From contig CAZKHZ010000192.1 of assembly GCA_964552715.1 (NCBI GenBank), forward strand, positions 1 to 6,681: DNA of 6,681 nucleotides, written 5' to 3'. The first letter of the stretch is position 1, and each line of letters starts with the position of its first letter. This DNA is from UBA7692 sp964552715 (GTDB taxonomy: Bacteria > Bacteroidota > Bacteroidia > Chitinophagales > LD1). Positions 1-5,698 of this stretch are shown here, piece by piece. A model generated the notes under the pieces. It had not been told where the DNA came from and searched no databases. It was given only the letters and a program-made list of their open reading frames with translations. A program made the translations under genes and the position numbers.

Positions 1-1
1 A

Positions 2-73
2 GGAACAATTGGCGCTACTGGCTTAACAGGTACCACAGGCACAACTGGTATCACTGGACCAACAGGAACTGCT
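2..73 (+). repeat. Collagen-like Gly-X-Thr triplet repeat (3' end of tract)
   Basis: Eight consecutive triplets read GTI GAT GLT GTT GTT GIT GPT GTA; seven have Thr in the third position. The tract runs off the left edge, so its true length is unknown. In characterised bacterial collagen-like proteins such as Bacillus BclA, Thr in this position is often glycosylated; whether that applies here is inference. Confidence 0.85.
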
Positions 74-1807
74 GCGGGTGATGCAGGTGGCGATTTGCGC
101 GGCACTTATCCTAATCCGATTGTGGATGGAATATTGGGCGATAGCATTGTGGGTCCTGCATTAACAAATGCTGTACTTAGATACAACGGCACTAGATGGG
201 TGATGGATACCGCATCTCAGTTTTGGAGACTTACTGGAAACGCAGCTATTAACGCAACTTCAAATTATATTGGAACTACTGATAACTTGCCACTTTCGGT
301 AAGAACAAATGGCACCGAAGCATTCAGAGTAACTACTAAAGGTGAAATTGTGGTGGGAGACCTTTTTGCTACCACAGGCTTAAATGCAGGTTACGGTTAT
401 AACAATACTAAAGTGCAAATTAATATGACCACCAAAACTGCTGGCGGTGGTGGCGGTCCCGGTGACGCATTATTACTAAGACATTCTTCAAATACTGCTT
501 CAGACCACGCTAGGCTTATTTTCTACAAAACAAGAGGTACTTTTGTTGATGCCGCTGCTAACCCAATAACTAACAATGCCTTTATAGGCGGGGTGTATTT
601 TAGAGGTTACAATGGTGCCAATGCAGGTACGCTTACCAACCTCAATGGTAATGGGGCTTCTATGTACGCTGTGGTTGAAACGCCAACTGCTGGTAATGGT
701 TTTGTTCCCTCAAGGCTTGTTTTTGCCACTTCTGGCGGAGGCAGTGCAAATGCTGATGATAGATTGTATATTTCAAGATTTGGTGAAGTTACCACCGGAC
801 CAACTTACCCCGTTCCAGGAACTGCTGAACAGTTTAATGTGGAAGGCAATGCTGTAATTGATTTTAATACACAAAATAGCGGTAACCTTACCACAGGAGC
901 TTTGAGATTTGGATTTGGTGGCAACACAGGTATTTCTTCAAATAGACTTATAGCTGGAATAAACCAATTCGGTTTAGATTTTTATGCTGGTAGCAACAAA
1001 CGCGTTTCTATTACACAATTAGGTAGGGTAGGTGTTGGTGTAGTTGAGCCAAATATATCCTTCAAAATGCAAATTGAGGCAACAACGGATAATGGATTAT
1101 TGGTAACTAACACTGGTGCTGCTGGTATATGGGTTAGAAACAATGGTGTAAACCTTACAAACACTACAAATAGTTACACGGGCACCAGAGGTGTTATTGG
1201 CAATGCGATTGGNNNNNNNNNNNNNNNNNNNNNNNNNNNNNNNNNNNNNNNNNNNNNNNNNNNNNNNNNNNNNNNNNNNNNNNNNNNNNNNNNNNNNNNN
1301 NNNNNNNNNNNNTTGCAAGATTTTGGCGAAGGCGAATTGATAAACGGTAAAGCGCATATCAATATTGACCCCGTGCTTACAAAAAATATTTTGGTAGATG
1401 CCAAACATCCTTTAAGGGTATTTGTAACCTTAAAAGGCGATTGCAACGGAGTGTATGTTACCAACGAAACCGCTACCGGCTTTGATGTGGTGGAGCTGAA
1501 AGGCGGCAACACCAACACTAAGTTCTCGTGGTTCTTATCTGCCAACAGGGCTGATGAGATGTTGGGCACCACCAAATCGCATTATCAGGACAAACGATTC
1601 CCGATTACTGAGTTGCCTGATTTTGCTGCAGAGCAAAACAAAAAAAGCATCAAAGCAGAGGAAGATTTGAAAGCCAAAAATCAGGCAGCGCAAAACAAAA
1701 TGGCAGATGAAGAATCGCGCAAGCGCGATGAATTCCGCAGAAAGACTAAAGAATTCAACGAGCAAATTCAGCGCGAAAAGAACGAGCCGGACAGTAAGCC
1801 TTATTAG
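2..1807 (+). CDS. Collagen-like / tail-fibre-like surface protein, 5' partial, with internal assembly gap
   Basis: The frame is open from base 2, so the gene starts left of the window; the TTG at 95 is internal. The visible chain opens with eight Gly-X-Y triplets rich in Thr at Y, then a GDLRGTYPNPIV segment of the kind found at collagen-like/tail-fibre junctions. A long Gly/Asn/Thr-rich repetitive middle follows, with a Gly run (GGGGGPG) near base 450 and an RVGVGVVEPNISFKMQIE motif near 1024-1077, resembling the RVGIGTTNP-type repeats of fibre-like proteins. After the gap come a conserved-looking C-terminal domain (DFGEGELINGKAHINIDP to FSWFLSANRADE, about 1319-1560) and a charged, probably coiled-coil tail rich in Lys, Glu and Gln up to tandem TAG stops. 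Such proteins are thought to form trimeric extracellular fibres. I see no type IX secretion C-terminal domain or membrane anchor. Exact function and ligand are unknown. Because the gap length is not real, the two halves may not be one uninterrupted frame. Confidence 0.85.
   Translation, partial: GTIGATGLTGTTGTTGITGPTGTAAGDAGGDLRGTYPNPIVDGILGDSIVGPALTNAVLRYNGTRWVMDTASQFWRLTGNAAINATSNYIGTTDNLPLSVRTNGTEAFRVTTKGEIVVGDLFATTGLNAGYGYNNTKVQINMTTKTAGGGGGPGDALLLRHSSNTASDHARLIFYKTRGTFVDAAANPITNNAFIGGVYFRGYNGANAGTLTNLNGNGASMYAVVETPTAGNGFVPSRLVFATSGGGSANADDRLYISRFGEVTTGPTYPVPGTAEQFNVEGNAVIDFNTQNSGNLTTGALRFGFGGNTGISSNRLIAGINQFGLDFYAGSNKRVSITQLGRVGVGVVEPNISFKMQIEATTDNGLLVTNTGAAGIWVRNNGVNLTNTTNSYTGTRGVIGNAIXXXXXXXXXXXXXXXXXXXXXXXXXXXXXXXXXXLQDFGEGELINGKAHINIDPVLTKNILVDAKHPLRVFVTLKGDCNGVYVTNETATGFDVVELKGGNTNTKFSWFLSANRADEMLGTTKSHYQDKRFPITELPDFAAEQNKKSIKAEEDLKAKNQAAQNKMADEESRKRDEFRRKTKEFNEQIQREKNEPDSKPY
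1213..1312. other. Assembly gap (100 N)
   Basis: Exactly 100 undetermined bases interrupt the collagen-like gene. A run of 100 is a common placeholder for a scaffold gap of unknown size, so the apparent in-frame continuation (34 undetermined codons) is only as good as that placeholder. The missing part lies in a low-complexity repetitive region, which is where short-read assemblies break. Confidence 0.95.
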
Positions 1808-1825
1808 TAGTTCATTTATCTTGAT

Positions 1826-1927
1826 GCAGCTACAAGAAGTTGGCGATTTCCCTGCCTGCCACCACAAAACTTGGTACGAAGCACAAAAATTTATTTAACA
1901 ACTGAACCGCCAATTTCTTGTAGGTGC
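1826..1927. repeat. Imperfect 20-bp inverted repeat with 62-base spacer
   Basis: The left arm 1826-1845 (GCAGCTACAAGAAGTTGGCG) pairs with the right arm 1908-1927. Eighteen of 20 positions are complementary, one is a G-T pair and one a mismatch. The inner 16 bases of each arm pair with only the single G-T exception. A second small hairpin (stem 1925-1929 with 1934-1938, loop 1930-1933) overlaps the right arm. It starts 18 bases past the surface-protein stop. Neither strand has a following T-tract, so it is not a typical terminator. Its role is unknown; a transcript-end structure or a mobile-element remnant are both possible. Confidence 0.4.
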
Positions 1928-2003
1928 TGTGTGCAGCATACCATTCTTTCTGTCCGATGCAATTCTGTGTCATTGTCAAGCAGTTACTTTTTTTCTTCGG
2001 TCA

Positions 2004-2192
2004 CTACCTTGTTTTTACTTGTTCGTCACTAATTGCCTTGTCAATTGCGGCTTTCAATTCAAGAAGTTCTGTCTCGTTAAAACGGCTTGTTGTTTTCCAT
2101 TGGTCGCCTTTCTTGTATTCCTTTTCTATTTTAAAGTTCTTTGCAATGATCTCTCCGTTTTTCCCTTGTCTTTTATTTTCCCAAACTGTCAC
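2004..2192 (-). CDS. Small hypothetical protein with VGAVKVTVWEN motif, probably 5'-truncated
   Basis: Read from a GTG at 2192 this gives 62 residues ending in TAG. The protein has real-gene character: Lys/Glu-rich, with WENK, then EKEYKKGDQWKTTSRF, then an amphipathic helix (NETELLELKAAIDKAI). From memory this resembles small uncharacterised proteins that pair a (V/I)GAV..TVWEN strand with a later DQWK..xxF strand and a C-terminal helix; I cannot name the family. The likeness begins upstream of the GTG: the same frame stays open to 2270 and adds 26 residues including YQVGAVK, yet contains no ATG, GTG or TTG. It is then blocked by a TAA at 2271-2273 beside a run of eight A on the coding strand. 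Shifting frame at that run does not reveal an ATG before the next stop. Either translation starts at the GTG and loses part of the fold, or this is a decayed 5'-truncated gene. No obvious partner gene lies beside it. Confidence 0.5.
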   Translation of the reverse strand: MTVWENKRQGKNGEIIAKNFKIEKEYKKGDQWKTTSRFNETELLELKAAIDKAISDEQVKTR

Positions 2193-2309
2193 CTTTACAG
2201 CACCAACTTGATAAATCGCTTTGGGTTTTTGTATATCTGGTTTGTTCTGATGTGTCTGCCGCCCTTTTTTTTAACTTTAGTCGGTTAGTAGTGATTTTTA
2301 TATCCTAAT

Positions 2310-2327
2310 TTTTCCACAAGTGGAAAA
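2310..2327. repeat. Short AT-rich perfect hairpin
   Basis: TTTTCCAC, two bases (AA), then GTGGAAAA: eight perfectly complementary bases per arm. It lies between the start-less small gene (minus) and the DUF6134-like gene (plus). With only three G-C pairs, a tiny loop and no T-tract on either side, it is a weak terminator candidate at best; a symmetric protein-binding site is equally possible. Confidence 0.3.
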
Positions 2328-2482
2328 GTCAAATTACTATTGATTATCAAACATTCACAACATAAAATTTTGGCAGCAGTTTAATCTTATGTACTAATAC
2401 ACGAGAAAACATTTCAAACTCAATACGTTCTGTTGAGTAAACACCTTCTACCCAAATTCAAAACAATATCTTCGCCCAACGT

Positions 2483-3067
2483 ATGCGTTTAGTTCTACTT
2501 CCACTGTTTATTCTTTTCTGTTTTAGTGCAGTTGCTGCCGATGATATGTTGTTTGATGTGATGCTATATGGCAAAAAGATAGGCAATATGACTATTTCAA
2601 AATCTATTCGGGGCGATACAGTTCATTACGTCTTACAAGGTCGCTCGAAGGCAAAGATTTTGTGGATAGAGTACGAAGATATTTCGCACTATGAGGCTAA
2701 GTACAAAGGCAATAAAATGCTTTACTGCAAATACAAAGAAGACATGAATGGCAAGCTGAAATATTTTACCGAAATTATTTATAACGGGGTTGATTACATT
2801 GCCACAACTAAATCTGTAACAAAAAAGATTTTTCCCGAAGCCTATCCTTCTCTTCTATCACTTTATTATAAAGAGCCTGTTGGTGTTCAAAAGATATTTG
2901 TTGAAGCACAAATGATAAATGCGCCATTGGAATTAAAGAACCCTGGGCATTATGTTTTTAAAAACAACGAAGGGCACAACAACGAATATATTTATCGTAA
3001 CGGAGTTTTAGAGGAGTTGGTTTTTGAAACAACGCTTGCTACTGTGCGCATGAAAAGAGCCAAATAG
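2483..3067 (+). CDS. Secreted protein of unknown function, DUF6134-like
   Basis: The 194-residue protein opens with a Sec signal peptide: Arg2, a hydrophobic core at residues 3-17, and likely cleavage around Ala18/Ala19 in SAVAADD. There is no lipobox Cys, so it is probably soluble in the periplasm. The mature part starts with MLFDVMLYGKKIGNMTIS (22-39). It continues with alternating beta-strand-like segments, a YYKEPVGVQKIFVEA stretch (128-142) and a closing ATVRMKRAK strand. Its length, the opening pattern of a strand then GKKIG, the EPxGxQKxF motif and the C-terminal strand match what I recall of DUF6134, a Bacteroidota family of unknown biochemical role. The ATG at 2483 is chosen because the signal peptide begins there. 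The gene is monocistronic and converges on the downstream minus-strand gene with 12 bp between stops. The family call is from memory, not from a search. Confidence 0.85.
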   Translation: MRLVLLPLFILFCFSAVAADDMLFDVMLYGKKIGNMTISKSIRGDTVHYVLQGRSKAKILWIEYEDISHYEAKYKGNKMLYCKYKEDMNGKLKYFTEIIYNGVDYIATTKSVTKKIFPEAYPSLLSLYYKEPVGVQKIFVEAQMINAPLELKNPGHYVFKNNEGHNNEYIYRNGVLEELVFETTLATVRMKRAK

Positions 3068-3079
3068 TCTTATCAGGTT

Positions 3080-3976
3080 TTACCAAACCAACTTCATCAA
3101 TAAAGCATAATGGTCAGATAAATCTTCGTGGTTTTTGTGGTAACGCTCTTTGTAAATTTTCACTGATCTCTCAACATACTTTGGTTCTATACCATTTCCT
3201 CTATATAGGATATGATCAACGGTATTGCGCTTGTTTGGATTTCGGTTTTTGTAAAGGTCATTTAATTTGTGGTCGGAAGTAAATTGTTGTTCTCCGCAAA
3301 AAGACCCGCTTACACATTCAAAATCATTAAGAAGTTTGGGATATAAAATAGTGTCAGTAAAATGCACATTAAAATCTCCGCAGGAAATTTGCGGTACTCC
3401 ATCTTTTCTAAATTGTTTCATCAGTGCAGCGGCTTGTTCAATCTGTTTCATTTTAAGTTCCTTTCCTCCCCCCGCCTGCATGTGTGTGCCTGAAATCTGA
3501 TAGGTTCTTTTTCCATCATTCACCTCCACAAGAATTACGCCCTTGCGAGCCCGACAATCAGGCGTTCCTTCACAATCATTGTATTTTATCTTCTCTAAAA
3601 ACTTAAATGGATAGCGGCTCATAATCAATACTCCACTTCCTTTCTTGTACCCTTTCGGGCGCAAATTGCCCGGTCCAATCATATAAGGCATTTCATCTTT
3701 CAAACCCTTGGTAAGTAGGTGCCTTGCCTTAGCATCAAACATCTCCTGAAAGATAACTACGTCAATACTATCGGCAAGAATATATTTGGGAATTAAGCGG
3801 GCGCGCTTCACAGGATAATGCCGCAAATGCGGAAAGATGCGCGGCAGCATTTTTACATTGTAGCTAAGTATGCGCAGCGTATCAGATTTCGCTATTGCTT
3901 GTGCTGTTGGCTGTGTAGCGTTTGAAAAAAGAAAAAGAGATGAAGCCGAAAACAGCAGAAGCAATTTTATATTCAT
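3080..3976 (-). CDS. Secreted endonuclease/exonuclease/phosphatase-fold phosphodiesterase, sphingomyelinase C-like
   Basis: The 298-residue protein has a Sec signal peptide at about 1-20 (MNIKLLLLF then SASSLFLFSNA) and no lipobox. The mature part carries the whole EEP-superfamily motif set in order: SYNVKML (N40), DVVIFQEMFD (E78, metal ligand), GTHMQA (H165), GDFNV (D201, N203), DHILY (D254, H255) and LSDHYAL (D288, catalytic H289). The QEMFD and GTHMQA forms, the total length and the Cys135/Cys141 pair point to the bacterial neutral sphingomyelinase (SMase C) branch rather than to exonuclease III or DNase I. These enzymes hydrolyse sphingomyelin to ceramide and phosphocholine with Mg2+. 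The true substrate here is not established; another phospho-sphingolipid or phospholipid is possible. The ATG at 3976 is favoured because it directly begins the signal peptide, and it falls inside the left copy of the 43-bp repeat. The gene shares its strand with the membrane-protein gene 161 bp upstream. Confidence 0.88.
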   Translation of the reverse strand: MNIKLLLLFSASSLFLFSNATQPTAQAIAKSDTLRILSYNVKMLPRIFPHLRHYPVKRARLIPKYILADSIDVVIFQEMFDAKARHLLTKGLKDEMPYMIGPGNLRPKGYKKGSGVLIMSRYPFKFLEKIKYNDCEGTPDCRARKGVILVEVNDGKRTYQISGTHMQAGGGKELKMKQIEQAAALMKQFRKDGVPQISCGDFNVHFTDTILYPKLLNDFECVSGSFCGEQQFTSDHKLNDLYKNRNPNKRNTVDHILYRGNGIEPKYVERSVKIYKERYHKNHEDLSDHYALLMKLVW

Positions 3977-4013
3977 GCCTTGAAAATACGATTCTAATCT
4001 GGTTTGGTAAACG
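3971..4013. repeat. 43-bp perfect direct repeat, left copy
   Basis: Identical over 43 bases to 5645-5687 in the same orientation. It begins ATTCATGCCTTGAAAATACG and ends GGTTTGGTAAACG. It contains the first two codons of the sphingomyelinase-like gene (ATG AAT on the minus strand) plus 37 bases of its upstream region. The match stops sharply on the right; on the left a weaker likeness continues for about seven more bases (five of seven identical). A chance match of this length within 6.7 kb is negligible. Confidence 0.95.
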
Positions 4014-4137
4014 ATACCCCCGTCTTCTACCTACTATCATTGTTCTACATCCTCTTTTGAACATGTTGAAGAGCAAAGTTCACAGGCAAAGTTATAGTGG
4101 GGTGGTTCTTTCAACATAATGTTATGCAATTCACCTG

Positions 4138-5511
4138 TCAGGAGTGATTGTTATTTGCAAAGGGATTTGAGAGCGAATGCATTGCCATGTAATGCACAAT
4201 TGCCGCAAGTGGGATGAACCAAATAACCCTTGCTTCAAGTCTTCCGAAAACACCACCATTGAAATAACCCATAGTAATTGCGTTAAGTATAACTCCTGAA
4301 AACAGTATTAAAACAACTACACTCAACACATTCGAAGAATGAAACGAATAAGTTTGAACCAGATAAATTAAAGAAGCAAAAATTACAATTGTAAAAAGTA
4401 AATCGAAATGATTGAGAGAAAAACCCGATTGATATTGTCTTGCATTTGAAAAACTACTTAAATCCTTATCCATAAAATTACTAATAGCAACATACGGGCT
4501 TGAATCTTTTGTTTCTGAGGAAATCTTTTCGTATTGAAAATTACATAACTGCTTTACTGAATTGTATAGAGAAACGATAATGTACTTTTTTAAATATTTG
4601 GGTGATTTAAAAAAATCCTTTAAAATATCTGAATATTCATCGCTGCGGCTAAACATATTGTTTCCGTCTTTATACAATGGGCTGTTTTGGTAATCCCAAA
4701 GAAAGAAAATGGCGTCTTGTGGGATATTGTTTATGTGGTTGCAGAGAGGATAATATTTTCTGTCACATTGCTGATTAAGAAACTGTTTTAAAAGTCCATC
4801 ATCAAGTAATTTTGCAATCATGAAAACATTTCCACCTTTTGAAAGGCTAACCCTCCCGCAATCTTTATAAACACTCATCACAAGCATTCCAGTAGCAAAA
4901 ACAAAGGCAAGCACAATAAGCCCAATCTTTGAAAATTTAATCAGTTCACCTTTTTTAGAGTTTAATATCTTTAAAGAAATTAGTAACACAATTATTAACA
5001 ACGTTATCACCACATTTGAGTTGTGGCAGGAAATAGAATAAGTCAGCAAAATCCATGCAATTATGTTTAAAATAAGTTTTTTTTCAAATAATATCCATAT
5101 AATACAAAGCAACATTATAGGAGTAGCTATATCTGCCATCAGTTGAGAAACAACAACCGAAGCCGATGTGAAAAATGCAATGAAAGTCATCAATAAAAAT
5201 CTGCTGCGGGTATTATTTATACCGCATATTTTAATTACTTTATTAAGAACAAAAACTAAAATAAAAGACTGAACTAAAACACTATTCCACAGTGATTCTT
5301 TAAATGAAAAGAATTTTAGAAAATACCCATAAAACATCGGGCGGCCTTCCAACAAGTAGTTGATGTAGCCAGCATTAATATATGCTCCTGAATCGGAGGT
5401 TACTATTGGAAATTTGTTATAAAATGCGTGACAGCAAAACAGTAAAGCAAGTATTAGTAAGAATAAAAATTTAGCAAGTAATATTTGAATAAAATTGATA
5501 ATTGACGACAT
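4138..5511 (-). CDS. Polytopic inner-membrane protein of unknown function, GT-C-like layout
   Basis: From the ATG at 5511 the protein has 457 residues; an in-frame GTG at 5532 would add seven (MQKIHNI), and an in-frame TAG lies just beyond. I prefer the ATG because it directly precedes the first hydrophobic stretch and neither start has a Shine-Dalgarno. Numbered from the GTG, about ten membrane segments are visible: one at 15-37, six more between 84 and 221, and three after 377. A soluble, probably periplasmic domain fills about 222-376. After the first segment comes a loop with VTSDSGAYINAGY and EGRPMFYGYFL (D47, S48, R64). Near the end is FGRLEARVIWFIPL (R431, E433, R435). An acidic residue in the first loop of a multi-spanning protein recalls GT-C glycosyltransferases that use lipid-linked sugars, but that assignment is inference. 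The gene is AT-rich: two 60-base lines checked by hand have 22% GC, against 48-57% in the neighbouring lpd gene. It is bracketed by the 43-bp repeats, which suggests acquisition. Confidence 0.8.
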   Translation of the reverse strand: MSSIINFIQILLAKFLFLLILALLFCCHAFYNKFPIVTSDSGAYINAGYINYLLEGRPMFYGYFLKFFSFKESLWNSVLVQSFILVFVLNKVIKICGINNTRSRFLLMTFIAFFTSASVVVSQLMADIATPIMLLCIIWILFEKKLILNIIAWILLTYSISCHNSNVVITLLIIVLLISLKILNSKKGELIKFSKIGLIVLAFVFATGMLVMSVYKDCGRVSLSKGGNVFMIAKLLDDGLLKQFLNQQCDRKYYPLCNHINNIPQDAIFFLWDYQNSPLYKDGNNMFSRSDEYSDILKDFFKSPKYLKKYIIVSLYNSVKQLCNFQYEKISSETKDSSPYVAISNFMDKDLSSFSNARQYQSGFSLNHFDLLFTIVIFASLIYLVQTYSFHSSNVLSVVVLILFSGVILNAITMGYFNGGVFGRLEARVIWFIPLAAIVHYMAMHSLSNPFANNNHS

Positions 5512-5610
5512 AATATTATGGATTTTTTGCACCTTTAACTACACACAATAATTTATATTAACGTGAACTCGGTTTGTTACTTTTCGTAAATCACAAGGCA
5601 AATAGGTTTT

Positions 5611-5618
5611 CAAATTTA
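5611..5618 (-). promoter_or_regulatory. Candidate -7 box for the membrane-protein gene
   Basis: The minus strand reads TAAATTTG, an exact match to the Bacteroidota housekeeping -7 consensus TAnnTTTG. It lies about 80-100 bases upstream of the membrane-protein start and inside the repeat-bracketed segment. No good TTG-type -33 box sits at the expected 17-20 base spacing (a GTTTG occurs at about 12), so this is a weak candidate. If real, the inserted gene brings its own promoter. Confidence 0.25.
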
Positions 5619-5644
5619 TTGACAGCACCCCAAACTTACTTTAA

Positions 5645-5687
5645 ATTCATGCCTTGAAAATACGATTCTAATCTGGTTTGGTAAACG
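5645..5687. repeat. 43-bp perfect direct repeat, right copy
   Basis: Second copy of the repeat at 3971-4013, same orientation, starting 1674 bases further on. It lies 11 bases beyond the TAG stop of the dihydrolipoyl dehydrogenase gene. On the minus strand it ends with ATGAAT and runs on as ATG AAT TTA AAG TAA, encoding Met-Asn-Leu-Lys-stop. The sphingomyelinase-like gene begins ATG AAT ATA AAA (Met-Asn-Ile-Lys), so the likeness extends two further codons beyond the perfect match. Confidence 0.95.
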
Positions 5688-5698
5688 TCAGCAGAAAT

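Larger units (their letters stand above)
1808..2482. other. Gene-poor interval between the surface protein and the DUF6134-like gene
   Basis: Of these 675 bases only the minus-strand stretch 2004-2270 looks protein-coding. From 1808 to 2003 I see an imperfect inverted repeat and a 47-codon minus-strand ATG frame (1830-1973, beginning MTQNCIGQKEWYAAHSTYKK) that I do not recognise and cannot support as a gene. From 2271 to 2482 the sequence is AT-rich with one short hairpin at 2310-2327. No convincing Bacteroidota promoter pair (TTG about 19 bp before TAnnTTTG) was found ahead of 2483; TATCTTCG at 2467-2474 matches the -7 box in all but one specified base but lacks a -33 partner and sits only 8 bp from the ATG. 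No rho-independent terminator with a clear T-tract follows the surface-protein gene. The interval looks like eroded or accessory DNA. Confidence 0.5.

Noticed and set aside
95..97. TTG as the start of the collagen-like gene
   Set aside because: The frame is open to base 2 and already encodes collagen triplets leading into the GDLRGTYPNP segment, so the TTG (Leu of GDLRGTYP) is internal.
1830..1973. 47-codon minus-strand ATG frame next to the surface protein
   Set aside because: It is short, unrecognised, overlaps the inverted repeat and has a hydrophobic second half without clear coding character; not enough to call a gene.
1924..2288. Long Phe/Cys/Leu-rich plus-strand frames over the small minus-strand gene
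   Set aside because: They are the complement of an A-rich Lys/Glu coding strand; the Phe-Pro-Cys-rich composition is typical of shadow frames.
2310..2318. TTTTCCACA as a DnaA box
   Set aside because: It fits the loose TTWTNCACA pattern but is a single site, part of a hairpin, with no cluster, no dnaA/dnaN neighbours and no other origin features.
2432..2480. GTTGAGT and GCCCAAC as integron attC core sites
   Set aside because: In an attC the order is RYYYAAC then GTTRRRY; here it is reversed on both strands, and there is no integrase or paired arm structure.
3076..3089. GGTTT/AAACC hairpin at the convergent stops as a bidirectional terminator
   Set aside because: Only five base pairs, no T-tract, and it overlaps the end of the coding sequence. 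Its GGTTTGGTAAA word also recurs in the 43-bp repeat, but an 11-base coincidence is expected by chance at this scale.
4014..5644. Insertion sequence or transposon between the 43-bp repeats
   Set aside because: The only gene encodes a multi-spanning membrane protein, no transposase or recombinase fragment is visible, and the segment ends show no terminal inverted repeats.
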